Assembly (NCBI GenBank): GCA_005281725.1
Contig: SSBO01000012.1
Span: 14,855,501 to 14,919,500, forward strand
Origin: Wuchereria bancrofti
Taxonomy: Eukaryota; Nematoda; Chromadorea; Rhabditida; Onchocercidae
Direction: 5' to 3'
Length of the DNA: 64,000 nt
Program-made: the position numbers and the translations under genes
Shown: positions 11,701 to 28,256 of the stretch, piece after piece
How positions within the stretch are numbered: position 1 is the first letter of the stretch
Layout of the letters: every line of letters begins with the position of its first letter
The notes under the pieces: model-generated
Database searches by the model: none
What the model was told of the DNA's origin: nothing
What the model saw: the letters and a program-made list of their open reading frames with translations, nothing else

Positions 11701-14315
11701 ATGCAATGTAGATTTGGCTTNCTTTTTCAGCTGCAGCAAAGTCTTCTTTTAATGAAAACGTTTTTGATGATAAACCATAAAAACTGAAACACTTCGATGG
11801 TTGCGTCATCCATTCTGGTCGTTTGCATGCAGACCTCTGAAAGTCATAACTCGTTAGATTCGGTCAAAAAAGAATACTATTAAAGCAGAACTACAAATTA
11901 ATTTTGACTTTAACCGATAAAATTCATTATTACCTTACTAGCTTGTAGCATCTCTAGACGCACTAATCTCTCTGCATATTCATCGTCTCCATTGCCTTTT
12001 TGTTCCCAAGGAGGAACTAAAACATTTGATATTTCAGTTCACTACGAAAAATCTGACAAAACAATTGTTGAAAAACCCATCCTCAAAATTTAATTAGTAT
12101 CGACTGAAAATCAAAAGAACTGTTTTCAACGGCACAATGGAAACAAAAACTCAAACCGAAAACACCACTTGTATCATCATTATGACCACAAGTTTCATCA
12201 TCAATAGGTACTTCAACGTCTAAGTCTTTCCCACCGGATGTAGATGGCTTATTCTGCAAATCGTAAGATATTGCTGGGCCGTAAACACCTCTGCTGTCCT
12301 CTTCATCATCATTCTGAAATTAGAATTACACTCCGTAAGAAAGAAGATATTACGCAGTAAATTAAAAAAAAGTTACCGAAAGTAGGAAAACAAAAATACA
12401 GACTCCTAAATTAGCAACTGTCGGTAGCAGATCTGGCATTGATGGACCGATCATTCTTTTCAACGAGTAGCTTGCACTCGAAGAATGTGCTTCGCCAGGT
12501 TCCGGAGGTAGTAAAAAACTTTCTGCAAAAAGGAATTACGCCAAACTGTGGGATATAATAGTGAATAAGCTTGAGCTAAGGTAAATTGACTAATTAACTG
12601 CAGTGAAGGAAACATATAAAAATATTTGCTTTGAAACATGTAAATTAACATTTTCAAATTCATGATTCAATTTTCACACAATGAAATTACCTTGTGAACG
12701 CTTTGTTTCTTCCGGAAGCGATGGTGCGAATATTTCCGATAAATTTGGTACGGTCGGGTCAAAAGAGGAAGATTGAGAGGATGAACACGGAATATTGTTC
12801 GACATTGAAAATTGGACTGTAAAACTAATTTACAGAATCTAGCAGGACTTAGAATATTAACCTAGCTGAAATTTATACTAAAAATCGCTATATAATAAAA
12901 ATAAGGTAAATAATGAATAAAATATGCAACAACGTATCAGCTACGTTTTAGATTTACTTACGAATTGAGCATATATTTGGCATTGCAGACTGAAAACCGC
13001 CTTCATTGGGATCTTCTGGATCTCCAGGATCCTCTGGATCATCTTCTTTGCTGCTATTCGTAAAGCCGGGAGGTAAAGAAGGTCCTAAAAAGATTAGCTT
13101 TAGAACGACCAAGTGTGAACTTTTCTACTCCAAGATTTTCCTTGTTGGAAAAACCGAATTATAATATGTGAAATTGTATTAAATCCAAGGGACTAAAGAT
13201 TGTATTAGTTGAATATTCCTTTCACAAATATAAAACTGTTCCAGAATTCTATACCGTAAGCAATTATTTGTCTAATACTCATGTTCAATTGTAGCTTAGC
13301 TTATCTTCACTGTCTGGAATGTTACAGTTATCACTACAGAATATGTGCATTATTTAACATACTGAAAGTTCTAAACCAAATCTACATGCAATGTAGATTT
13401 GGCTTAGAAGCTTTTCTAATCTAACAGTCATTGTTATAAGCAACTGACATACTGTTAAACTCAACTCCTACTGTAAAAAGATCATCAGATAGGCAGCTCT
13501 TTATTCCCTGTAATCATGTGCTTGCTATAAACCAATGACCACTAAATAAGGATTAAATTCTTTGTTTAAGTCAGTTTTTGAGGATCAACAACCTTCAATT
13601 TGATTGGTCTTGCACTCTCATTTGTTTCTCTTTATTTATATCCTTTACTTGTTTTTTGTATTCATTTATTTCTTCCGCCTCATCCTATCCCCATAGATAA
13701 TACCTATACGAAATTATCAGTATATTGTCAATATGCATTAATACTTCGTGTAAAGCAGTTGTTACCGAATAAAATTCGTTACAAAAAACTCCAAACCACA
13801 ACCGAGAAAACTATTCTAACAAATCCCTACGAGTTGTCACACTTTCAATTCATATTAAACAAAGATATGAACCGTATCGCTGTTGGTTAGACGATATTGT
13901 GGTTCCAAGTTCGCTCACACTGTTTGGTAACTGATCGAGATAAGAAACTGAACTATTGTTCTGAGCAAGACGCACTTCATCCACATGCATTTGAATTTGT
14001 CTTGCTGCAGCGCAGAATCCTTTAAAAAGTAGTTAAGCACTCTGAATCTTGCACTTTCACTTATTTCTCTTCATTTATTTTTATAAAAACGAAGAAAAAC
14101 CAAAAGTGTAGTTTGAGCGCCTTATTGATAAATTCATTAAAAATGTACAAAAATTAACCTGGTGGTGCGACAAGATTAAAGTTCCTCGAACGACAGCCTT
14201 GTTCATCAGTTTCGTGATCTGAACCATTGTTATAATCTAGCTCTTCCGAACGATCAAATTCATCCCATGATGGCCCCTGCATCGTACGATCTGATGGCAA
14301 ACGGGACGATGACAT
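8788..14315 (-). CDS. GPALPP1-like (DUF3752) protein
   Basis: Twelve exons, all phases compatible, give a 476-residue protein. Minus-strand exons: 14159-14315, 13873-14019, 12962-13084, 12691-12816, 12377-12522, 12157-12313, 11934-12016, 9990-10151, 9580-9684, 9283-9348, 9052-9102 and 8788-8895. Several GPALPP-type motifs are seen: LVAPPGF (about 48-54), GPSLPPGF (102-109, restored across a splice), IGPSMPDLLP (209-218) and GPAISYDL (245-252). The C-terminal part matches the DUF3752 region: RPEWMT (319-324), W-T-E-T-P-A-E-R, a V-E-S-L-V-D-V-Y block, QPFDRNKDLD and a terminal LNSRF...FL. The family is poorly characterised; human GPALPP1 is about 340 residues, so this one has a longer acidic N-terminal part. 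The ATG follows a TTTTAAG-G acceptor, consistent with a trans-splice site. As assembled, the gene is interrupted by duplicated blocks: exons 3-7 also occur at 10249-11399, exons 1-2 at 15569-16011, and part of exon 8 at 11722-11836. The end of exon 5 is uncertain: a donor at T219 would remove a hydrophobic tail of 14 residues. Confidence 0.85.
10037..13405. repeat. Direct tandem duplication joined at an N (1684-bp units)
   Basis: 10037-11720 is repeated as 11722-13405 with a fixed offset of 1685. I saw no difference in the stretches compared, including introns. The N at 11721 is exactly the junction: the right unit starts mid-exon 8 of the GPALPP1-like gene and the left unit ends at an arbitrary intronic point. 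Two overlapping contigs left unmerged explain this better than a real duplication. It doubles exons 3-7 and breaks exon 8. Confidence 0.93.
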
Positions 14316-17152
14316 CCCTTAAAATGAAATAAAATTCCATTATGTACGCTGAAGAACTACCAGAATCGGTGATAATCATTGCAATCACAACAATGAAAAT
14401 CTATTATGCCTTAGCCAATGAATTTCAATTTTGTCTAGTTCCCAATTAATTTTATCTCATGAACTAAAAACTTGTAGTAAATGTGTGCATATATGAAAAT
14501 AGGGAAATAAGAAAAGACGAAAAAATAACAAAATGTGAAACAAAAACATAAAAAAGTACCGGTAGAAGCAATGCGATTCTAACCTAGTTATCAATATTTC
14601 CTTGAAAGGAAAATTTAAAAAAAGCCAGCAAAATTGCAATAACAAAGGCAAAACTAGTGCCGTTTGATTTGAATATTCCGCATGAAAGATTAGAATGAAA
14701 ATTGTTAAGAAAGAAAACGGTAATTGTTAAAGAAAAATTTCCGATAACCAAACTCTCAACCTGTGTGGCGTACTTGGAACCACTACAATTAAAATCCATG
14801 ATTTAAAATAAATGTGAATTCTTTCCAAGTTATAGGTTTAAAATAGCATATTTTCGAAAGTGGACAAACACAACGTAGAGTTTACGGAATAAAAAGAAAA
14901 GAAAATGTCACAAAAATTTAAGAAAATCAGTGAAAATAATGTGATGTGAATGAGAAAATATTGCACACAAATATGCTCAGAGAGATTTTAAAGAGATTTC
15001 AGACAATTATAAGAATTAAAAGGCATAATAATCCAACTGATATATAGGAAGAATTGAAGCACCACTTCCAATCTTTATCAATATCTTGAAGGGAAAAAGA
15101 TTACACCTTGGATGTTACTTAGCTAACTTTGCACTTAAACATTCATCAATTTTCTAATCCTTTCCTTTGGCGATGCTAATCCGAACACTACGAAACTAAG
15201 CGTGTCCACTCGAAACCCCATTGTCTACATCCACTATTTCAGTCTTATGGAAAGAATCCCTTTTTCTTTCATAACTCACTGTTCCAATCCTAAAGATCCA
15301 ATACTACTTTTCCTGCGTACTTTTCACTGGGAAGTAATACGAATCTTTTAGAGCTGAATTACTGATGATAACGAACCAACTCTGCGTGACGAATGATGTA
15401 GAATGTCTCCGAGATTTCGTCAAAAAATAGTGTTAAAATGGATGACCTATTACGACNTTACCGAATAAAATTCGTTACAAAAAACTCCAAACCACAACCG
15501 AGAAAACTATTCTAACAAATCCCTACGAGTTGTCACACTTTCAATTCATATTAAACAAAGATATGAACCGTATCGCTGTTGGTTAGACGATATTGTGGTT
15601 CCAAGTTCGCTCACACTGTTTGGTAACTGATCGAGATAAGAAACTGAACTATTGTTCTGAGCAAGACGCACTTCATCCACATGCATTTGAATTTGTCTTG
15701 CTGCAGCGCAGAATCCTTTAAAAAGTAGTTAAGCACTCTGAATCTTGCACTTTCACTTATTTCTCTTCATTTATTTTTATAAAAACGAAGAAAAACCAAA
15801 AGTGTAGTTTGAGCGCCTTATTGATAAATTCATTAAAAATGTACAAAAATTAACCTGGTGGTGCGACAAGATTAAAGTTCCTCGAACGACAGCCTTGTTC
15901 ATCAGTTTCGTGATCTGAACCATTGTTATAATCTAGCTCTTCCGAACGATCAAATTCATCCCATGATGGCCCCTGCATCGTACGATCTGATGGCAAACGG
16001 GACGATGACATCCCTTAAAATGAAATAAAATTCCATTATGTACGCTGAAGAACTACCAGAATCGGTGATAATCATTGCAATCACAACAATGAAAATCTAT
16101 TATGCCTTAGCCAATGAATTTCAATTTTGTCTAGTTCCCAATTAATTTTATCTCATGAACTAAAAACTTGTAGTAAATGTGTGCATATATGAAAATAGGG
16201 AAATAAGAAAAGACGAAAAAATAACAAAATGTGAAACAAAAACATAAAAAAGTACCGGTAGAAGCAATGCGATTCTAACCTAGTTATCAATATTTCCTTG
16301 AAAGGAAAATTTAAAAAAAGCCAGCAAAATTGCAATAACAAAGGCAAAACTAGTGCCGTTTGATTTGAATATTCCGCATGAAAGATTAGAATGAAAATTG
16401 TTAAGAAAGAAAACGGTAATTGTTAAAGAAAAATTTCCGATAACCAAACTCTCAACCTGTGTGGCGTACTTGGAACCACTACAATTAAAATCCATGATTT
16501 AAAATAAATGTGAATTCTTTCCAAGTTATAGGTTTAAAATAGCATATTTTCGAAAGTGGACAAACACAACGTAGAGTTTACGGAATAAAAAGAAAAGAAA
16601 ATGTCACAAAAATTTAAGAAAATCAGTGAAAATAATGTGATGTGAATGAGAAAATATTGCACACAAATATGCTCAGAGAGATTTTAAAGAGATTTCAGAC
16701 AATTATAAGAATTAAAAGGCATAATAATCCAACTGATATATAGGAAGAATTGAAGCACCACTTCCAATCTTTATCAATATCTTGAAGGGAAAAAGATTAC
16801 ACCTTGGATGTTACTTAGCTAACTTTGCACTTAAACATTCATCAATTTTCTAATCCTTTCCTTTGGCGATGCTAATCCGAACACTACGAAACTAAGCGTG
16901 TCCACTCGAAACCCCATTGTCTACATCCACTATTTCAGTCTTATGGAAAGAATCCCTTTTTCTTTCATAACTCACTGTTCCAATCCTAAAGATCCAATAC
17001 TACTTTTCCTGCGTACTTTTCACTGGGAAGTAATACGAATCTTTTAGAGCTGAATTACTGATGATAACGAACCAACTCTGCGTGACGAATGATGTAGAAT
17101 GTCTCCGAGATTTCGTCAAAAAATAGTGTTAAAATGGATGACCTATTACGAC
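13762..17152. repeat. Direct tandem duplication joined at an N (1695-bp units)
   Basis: 13762-15456 is repeated as 15458-17152 (offset 1696) with no difference seen, and the N at 15457 is the junction. It doubles exons 1 and 2 of the GPALPP1-like gene and its upstream region. Same interpretation as the previous pair: probable unmerged contig overlap. Confidence 0.93.
15569..16011 (-). CDS. Second copy of exons 1-2, GPALPP1-like gene
   Basis: Exon 1 copy 15855-16011 (ATG at 16009-16011) and exon 2 copy 15569-15715, apparently identical to 14159-14315 and 13873-14019. If the tandem duplication is an assembly artefact, this is the true 5' end and the promoter lies to its right. If real, it would be a partial gene ending after exon 2. 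Confidence 0.8.
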
Positions 17153-18466
17153 CAGAAAGCATTTCATTCCAAATTTATAACTAATTAGTAAAGAAAACTG
17201 GAAGAAAGGATAACGACACGAACGAAAGTCCCAGAACAAGTCTGCTACACAGCCAAGGAATGACAAAAGTGCGAAACCCCCCACAAGAGAAACTTCCCCT
17301 AGAACTATGGGACTGTGTAGGACACCCAATGGACTCAGTGCAACAGAAGTATCCCGCAATGTACATTCGCAACATTATTTCACTTCGGGCCTTTTTACAC
17401 AAATTTTCGCGGATTTCGATGGCATTTCGATANNNNNNNNNNNNNNNNNNNNNNNNNNNNNNNNNNNNNNNNNNNNNNNNNNNNNNNNNNNACTTTGAAT
17501 GATTGTTAGGTAATATAAAACAATACATTTGAAGTTATTTGATTTGCACAACTGAAATTTTCTAATTTCTTTAATATGCTGAAGCGTTTAGATAATTGAT
17601 TTTTGAGTTTTTAGTTGCTAAATTTTACTTCAAATGTTATTGCTATCGCCAGTGATATGAGTCATTTCAACATAGTAGTGGCAGTTTTTGTAAAAATATT
17701 GAAGTGTTAGGCAAACAATTTCTTTGAACGGTAAAATTAAAAAACCAGTCTTCTTACTTTATGCCATTACCAAATAGCTTATGATTGCAGCTTTCGTTTT
17801 TGACGAAGCAACAGTCAGAATAGAAAACAAAGAAAGGTTTGATGGGTGGAAGATAGAAAGAGAGAAACATTATGGATAAAGAGGCAGCAGACGATTTAAT
17901 TTAAAAATTGTTTGCTACTGATGACAAATCATTGTTTTACTTGTCTCACATTGAGAGAGACAGGAAATGATAGATATATCTGGCTGTCTTTCATATTCAT
18001 TTCTTTTTAGGTACTGCCTAAGAGGGAAATATTCCTGTTAAAGTTCCTGATGACATTGTGCAGCACAGTCTAATGTAGGTATCACCTCTTTCCTCTTACC
18101 GCTCGCTTCGATCGCTGACCTTCAGTTCTTTCCGATAGAATAGCTCTTCCTGTGCCTTACATAGTTCGTTAATTAAAAGTCCCGCTGTCATTCCGTTATT
18201 GTTTCATCTATAATATTTTGAATAAATTGTAGCGTAGTATAAGAATTTCACATTTAAACTTGGTGCTAAAACATATCTGTCGTTTAAAGCACTAATTGTT
18301 TACGTACCGTAGATGTGTGACGAATGTATTTTGAAGAAACCATTTGCAGGAATTTGTTCGTGTGTATTTTTGCGCATGGAATAAAATTGGCTTTACAGTA
18401 GTAGCTGTAACTTTATTTATAGTAACTTTATTCATCACAGTAGTCTGGGAAACTAACTCTTTTCAG
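16012..18466. promoter_or_regulatory. Divergent intergenic region between GPALPP1-like and kinase genes
   Basis: The minus-strand GPALPP1-like gene and the plus-strand kinase gene start on opposite sides of this region, so it should hold both promoters. No core promoter element could be assigned. It includes a 59-N gap (17433-17491). ORFs here either span the gap or have no family resemblance. A TTTTCAG acceptor ending at 18466 precedes the kinase start by 42 bases and is a candidate trans-splice site. Confidence 0.5.
17433..17491. other. Assembly gap (59 N)
   Basis: Run of unknown bases between the two divergently transcribed genes. Confidence 0.98.
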
Positions 18467-18488
18467 CAGGGAACTGCTTGAGAAATTG

Positions 18489-18508
18489 ATGAAGATTGCA
18501 GGAGAGTG

Positions 18509-18509
<1 letters not shown>
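18489..18509 (+). other. Upstream mini-ORF overlapping the kinase start
   Basis: An ATG at 18489 opens a six-codon ORF (MKIAGE) whose TGA (18507-18509) overlaps the kinase ATG (18509-18511) as TGATG. If the transcript starts at the acceptor ending at 18466, this uORF is in its 5' UTR. Function is inferred from position only. Confidence 0.55.
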
Positions 18510-22455
<3,946 letters not shown>

Positions 22456-24210
22456 GTATGAGTTGTTTTCCTTACAGTTTAGACTGGCTGTTTCGGCTTT
22501 CATCGGGCAAGTATTTTGTTTTTCGGTCTTACTGTAATATTTCAGGTTTGTTCTTATAGCTTCTTATTTTTTACAGCTTAATATTTTATCCCCAAAATAT
22601 TATACTGTAATGAAGATTTTTCTGTTTATTATTAGCTCAAAGTTTAGTGCTACTGACTTTTTATTTATTGATCCTTCATAGTCATTGTATATTTATTTAT
22701 TTAGTTGGAGCAGATGTCTGATATGAATATGAGGTATGAGAAATAGGTGGAACATTTGATATTTTTCTGTGTAAGTTGAGAATCTTTAAGATTTAAGTTT
22801 AATAAACTGTTCGTTGAGATTTTGGGTTTCTCTTTTGATTACTTTTATTTATCCCTTTCTTTTAACTGTCGGGCTCTGAAATAAAATAAGTTATAAAATT
22901 GATTTTTTCATAATAAATTCCCTTATTTCGAAACGTTTTTTTTGCAATTTTTGACTGTCTAATCTTGTTCAAAATCTGTACTAGAAGAAAAATTGAAAAG
23001 TTCAAAATCTAGTTCAAAATCTGTATTAGAAGAAAAATCGAAAACGTTTGTTACACTGTGATGTTCTGACTTTTAAACGTTTGTAGTTCCTAGTAACGAT
23101 TCGTTTAAAAAATATGGAATATAATTTCTCTATTGAGCTAAAGTTAACACTTCTTGATATGTTTATAAAAGTTCATTTATTTTTTAAAAAGAATTGTACA
23201 ATTCATTATCTCGTATAAGGTTTTATGTTCTCTTCTATTCCCTCTTTTGTTATCAGTAATTTGAATGAAGCATTTAAAGTATTTTTTTTCATGTTTGTAC
23301 CATTAGAAATGGAACATATTTTGTTTTCTCTTTTTTCTTGGTAATTTAATATTTATTTAAATACGTTTCCGTTTCATTTTTTTTCATTTCTGAAATGAAT
23401 TGTAATATATAAATATATTGTTTTTAGTCATTTATTGTGTTTCACATCTTTCACAGTGCATTTCACATCTTCTCTGTCTATTTGTCTTTTTGATCATATT
23501 ATTTGAATAGTACAATTTTCTGCGGTTTTTAGAATCTTTATTCTTTCAATTTGATCTTTACTCTGAACACAATTAGGAAGAGATAATTGAGCATGTCGAA
23601 ATAAATTAATGAATAATTAATTATTCGTTATATGAAAAGAAAGTGTAGTTGCTGATTAGTTTCATTATAGTGTGTTAAGATTAGGATTGCGCTAATCTCC
23701 GGATGCATGTGGTTTGTTTTTTTGAGATTTATTTGATTTACAGAATGTCTTGGATCTGTTTTATGCTATGTAAGGAATGTTTTAGGTAACAACCCGTAAA
23801 AATTTTGAATAATTTATTCAGGAACAGCTTCGAATCATACATTTTTCAGTTTTGTCTTGAACTCTCGAATTTCTTTTAAAAGATTGTTGATTCACTCTCT
23901 ATGTGATTGCTTGATAAGAAATATTCATTTTATTCTTCCGTTTTCTCTTTTCTTTTGATTTCTTTCATAACGGTGCATCCAGAAATTTTATAAACATTCG
24001 GCTTTACGCCTCATATTTATCTCTTTACTGAAGGAAATATTGTGAATCTTATGCACCCAAGTAACTACGAGCAGATCACTATAACTATAACGTAGTTGGC
24101 ATCTTATGTTTAATTTTTTGCACTATACTATGTAGAAGTGTCGCCCTATTAATGTGGCAGTTGTTTATTGAACGGAAAAATGGTGGGAAAAAGAAAACAG
24201 CAATACATTT
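22456..24210. other. Kinase 3' flank and intergenic DNA
   Basis: AT-rich, with long T-rich stretches, no gene recognised. A short local repeat of about 45 bases (TTCAAAATCT...AGAAGAAAAAT) occurs twice near 22970-23045. Copy B of the segmental duplication starts at its right edge. Confidence 0.55.
22801..22806 (+). terminator. Candidate polyadenylation signal, kinase gene
   Basis: AATAAA 345 bases after the kinase stop. Chance occurrence is common in AT-rich DNA, so this is only a candidate. Confidence 0.35.
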
Positions 24211-24706
24211 ATTAGCTCGAATAAGTTTTGCTTCTTGTAATGTACTTCATCTGGTAGTTTCTACACAGAATTGAAATAATATTGGTCTAAAACTGAATGG
24301 AGAGGTTTTACTGGTTGGTGATTTAATTCAGTTATTACGTCTAAAGAACAAAAGGATAGGTCAAGATTTATTGAGTTTGTGATATCATGGGTATTTGTAA
24401 TGAATGGGTTTTTTTCTAACTTTGATCCTAATTGCAGCTTCAAATCCATGCTTTAGGCCATATATCTGATACAAATACTTGTTTATTACTAATCAGGAGT
24501 TTTTTCTTGCTCGGACCCGAGTGAAGGATTATAGATTTTGAAAATTCCGCAGTCTGATGGGCAGTATTCAGCTGGAGTACCTAAAATTAACATTAGCAAA
24601 TGAGGGAATAGATTTACTGACAATTTAGATCATATAAAATGGTAGTAGTTAGAGAGACTGATGAGACAACCGAATAAGTAATGAGATATTACAATGTACT
24701 GGCATT

Positions 24707-25377
24707 TCAATGTACGTTTAATGTACGATTACCTGGTTTACCGGGTGGTCCCCATGATCCTTCGACCCCTCTATGTCCTGCATTGCCGTACGAATCAATA
24801 CAACCAGGGCTACCTGGACTAGAAGACCATCTAATCCCGAAGGACATGGTGGTCCAGGTGGCCAATACGGACATGCCAATGAATAGCATCCTATTTTATG
24901 ATATATTAGTAAAAACAAACAGCTTTCTAAATGATAAGTTGAAAAGAAAACTCGCCTCGACATGTTCCACCATACCAGAATGATCGCACTGTCCGATGAT
25001 ATTGTCATGAAATCTCAGTGCATTTAAGTTTCTTAGATTGATCCATATCTCGTCTGTCTTCTAATTTCGAATAATTAATAATGATAAAAGGATAATCAAT
25101 GCAAAGACAAGTTATCACAAATTATAAAGTATTACAAATGAAACAAATAAAATTAAAGAAGGATGAATACTAATATGTTATATTTCTTATAGTAATAGCT
25201 GCTTATTGATGATGGTTTAGCCAACATGGAATTTTTCTACCACCCTTGTGTCTCCGTTGTTTCATTTTCAATTTTAGCCGTGAATATTGAAATAAAGAAA
25301 GTGATGCAAACTACTGTTAGAGTACTTATCACAGCATTTCCGATTGCAACGAAACGAAATGAATCATCGTTATGCAT
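24707..25377 (-). pseudogene. Cuticle collagen pseudogene, copy B
   Basis: Same collagen as copy A but with different damage. It keeps an ATG (25375-25377) that opens MHNDDSFRFVAIGN and the hydrophobic segment, but the frame closes at TAG (25237-25239) after 46 codons because of a one-base insertion relative to copy A. In the next exon a 7-base deletion relative to copy A (near 25003-25010) shifts the frame. About 580 bases containing most of the Gly-X-Y region are missing, joining text that sits near 672 and 1254 in copy A. The end is better kept than in copy A: GVEGSWGPPGKPG then TGA at 24707-24709. Confidence 0.75.
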
Positions 25378-27260
25378 TGTGATTTTTCAAAGAAAAGAGC
25401 AAAAGAATTAAATGGCAAACATTTTTACTAAAATTAATACTGCAAGTTAGCATAGGATCAGAATTCAAAACTGAATCACTGAAGTAAAGGAAGAACGATC
25501 GATGAAATTACATCCGGAAATTTGTTTCATTTAAATAGAACTAGCTTTTTCCTTGATCCATTATTAAATGCTGGCTGCATTTGGCATTACTTGAAAATTG
25601 TTTAACATTGCTGATTAAAATGTAATATAAAACCTTGGTGCATCTTAAATCATGCTGCTGCCAATTTAATGAGATGGACTCTATAATGCTAAGAAAAGGA
25701 TTTATTTATATGATATTAGGAACAACACATTCCTCAAGCTCAAGAATTCTTTGACACTCCGATCATGCTAAATATATTTTCTTTTTTAATTTGAAATTTA
25801 GTGCGGGATTAGGTTTTTAATTCTCATCTAGCTCAACTATGTCTTCGTCTTTCTTCCTCCTTAAGCTTAACAATCATTGATTCTCCCCCGCTGCTTCCAT
25901 CGAAAAAATGAAGTATGAATAAGATAGAAGGATCTTCATGTAAAATGAAAGAAAGGATTTATCAATGGGCGGTATTAAGCAGAAAGTAGGCTTAGTTCAT
26001 TTCTAGTTGACCCGAATACTCATTTTTCATTAATTGGGTCAGTCTTTACTGAGCAATTTCCCATTTTTTTCCTCCCTCTTAATTTCATTAGTGTGATTTA
26101 GTGTCTTTGACATTGGCAATCAGAAAAAAGAAAAGGTTGGAATGAACAACAACTCAAAAATTCAAATACACAGATTTTTGCTGTAGTGTTATATTCTAAC
26201 AATATNTTAAAGAAGGATGAATACTAATATGTTATATTTCTTATAGTAATAGCTGCTTATTGATGATGGTTTAGCCAACATGGAATTTTTCTACCACCCT
26301 TGTGTCTCCGTTGTTTCATTTTCAATTTTAGCCGTGAATATTGAAATAAAGAAAGTGATGCAAACTACTGTTAGAGTACTTATCACAGCATTTCCGATTG
26401 CAACGAAACGAAATGAATCATCGTTATGCATTGTGATTTTTCAAAGAAAAGAGCAAAAGAATTAAATGGCAAACATTTTTACTAAAATTAATACTGCAAG
26501 TTAGCATAGGATCAGAATTCAAAACTGAATCACTGAAGTAAAGGAAGAACGATCGATGAAATTACATCCGGAAATTTGTTTCATTTAAATAGAACTAGCT
26601 TTTTCCTTGATCCATTATTAAATGCTCCATTTAACATTACCTGAAAATTGTTTGACATTGCTGATTAAAATGTAATATAAAACCTTGGTGCATCTTAAAT
26701 CATGCTGCTGCCAATTTAACGAGATGGACTCTATAATGCTAAGAAAAGGATTTATTTATATGATATTAGGAATAACACATTCCTCAAGCTCAAGAATTCT
26801 TTGACACTCCGATCATTCTAAATAAATTTCTTTTTTAATTTGAAATTTAGTGCGGGATTAGGTTTTTGATTCTCATCTAGCTCAACTATATTTTCGTTTT
26901 TCTTCCTTCTTAAACGTAACAATCATTGATTCTCCTCCGTCGCTTCCATCGAAAAAATGAAGTATGAATAAGATAGAAGGATCTTCATGTAAAATGAAAG
27001 AAAGGATTTATCAATGGGCGGTATTAAGCAGAAAGTAGGCTTAGTTCATTTCTAGTTGACCCGAATACTCATTTTTCATTAACTGGGTCAGCCTTTACTG
27101 AGCAATTTCCCATTTCTTTCCTCCCTCTTAATTTCATTAGTGTGATTTAGTGTCTTTGACATTGGCAATCAGAAAAAAGAAAAGGTTGGAATGAACAACA
27201 AATCAAACATTTTCATGAAGATGATAAAAACTCATATTTTTGCTGTAGTGGTATATTCTA
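25153..27260. repeat. N-joined repeat with mosaic left unit
   Basis: The unit right of the N (26206) repeats 25153-25572 exactly as 26207-26626. From 25573 to 26205 the left unit instead matches copy A (2017-2649, offset 23556) base for base in the parts compared, while 26627-27260 carries copy-B-specific variants. The left contig is therefore a B-then-A mosaic. Start and end points come from the matching text. Confidence 0.85.
26291..26431 (-). pseudogene. Collagen N-terminal exon, repeated after an N
   Basis: Identical repeat of the first exon of copy B (25237-25377, offset 1054): same ATG, same 46-codon frame and same TAG. It is present only because 25153-25572 reappears after the N at 26206, so it is probably one genomic exon shown twice. 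Confidence 0.8.
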
Positions 27261-27947
27261 ACAATATAAAAGTGAATCAAATTTATAACGTTCTAAAGAT
27301 ATTATACAGAATCCGAAACAGACTTCATTTAAATTTTTATAATAATTTTCATTCCAACTGTAAAAGAATTTATCATAAATGTTTGATAAATGTGAATTTT
27401 TTACTAAATTTTATCAATTGATTTTTATAAATTACATTTGCCTTAACAAAATTTATAAACCGCACAGTTTTTATTAATTTTACCATTTTTTTCAACCTTT
27501 TAAGATGCATCATCGCCTCTGAAGACATTGAAAAAAATATTGGTTTTCGAAGAATTTAGGGAAAATTTTTAATGCTTATATATTTCTAACTTTTAAATTT
27601 ATGTTGAACTGCTCTTTTCGCAAAAATTCCAGGAAATTTTCATTTTCATGATGATAAAAACTCTTATCTTGAAAAGACTTAAAAATTAAAATGCAATAAC
27701 TTTTTTGCATTACTCCACGAAAGCGGAAATGGTAAACTTTTTGATTTACTGCTTTTCAGAAAAGCCGTTCAAATCAAAATGTTTTCTCCCTAATAATCAA
27801 TCATTCGCATTAGGAAATTCAATTTACGTTAACATAAAACGATTAAACTATCATCTGCCAGTCAATAAATAATGAGATTTTCAAAGTCGTAAAAAGGATT
27901 AAAAATACAAATCTAATTTTAAGGACAATTTACATTTCTTGAAAAAA

Positions 27948-28256
27948 TTTTTTTAGATTATTCATTTTTAAAAACGATGTTTTTAACAGGTGTGAAATTT
28001 TCGATCGATATAAAGGTTCTTGGATGAGCTCAATTTAAAAATTGCCAATCGAGATAAGGATTATCTGTCCTTGTGTTTCTGAATGTAAAGAATTGATGCA
28101 CNTTTTTTTAGATTATTCATTTTTAAAAACGATGTTTTTAACAGGTGTGAAATTTTCGATCGATATAAAGGTTCTTGGATGAGCTCAATTTAAAAATTGC
28201 CAATCGAGATAAGGATTATCTGTCCTTGTGTTTCTGAATGTAAAGAATTGATGCAC
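27948..28256. repeat. Direct duplication joined at an N (154-bp units)
   Basis: 27948-28101 and 28103-28256 are identical as read and meet at the N (28102). Same pattern as the other N-joined pairs: probable unmerged contig overlap. Confidence 0.92.

Noticed and set aside
17181..17528. ORFs running through the N gap
   Set aside because: Their length comes from unknown bases translated as X.
24718..25008. 96-codon minus ORF in collagen copy B as an intact small collagen
   Set aside because: It begins in a shifted frame after the 7-base deletion, and the Gly-X-Y part falls out of frame again after CPYWPPGPPC.
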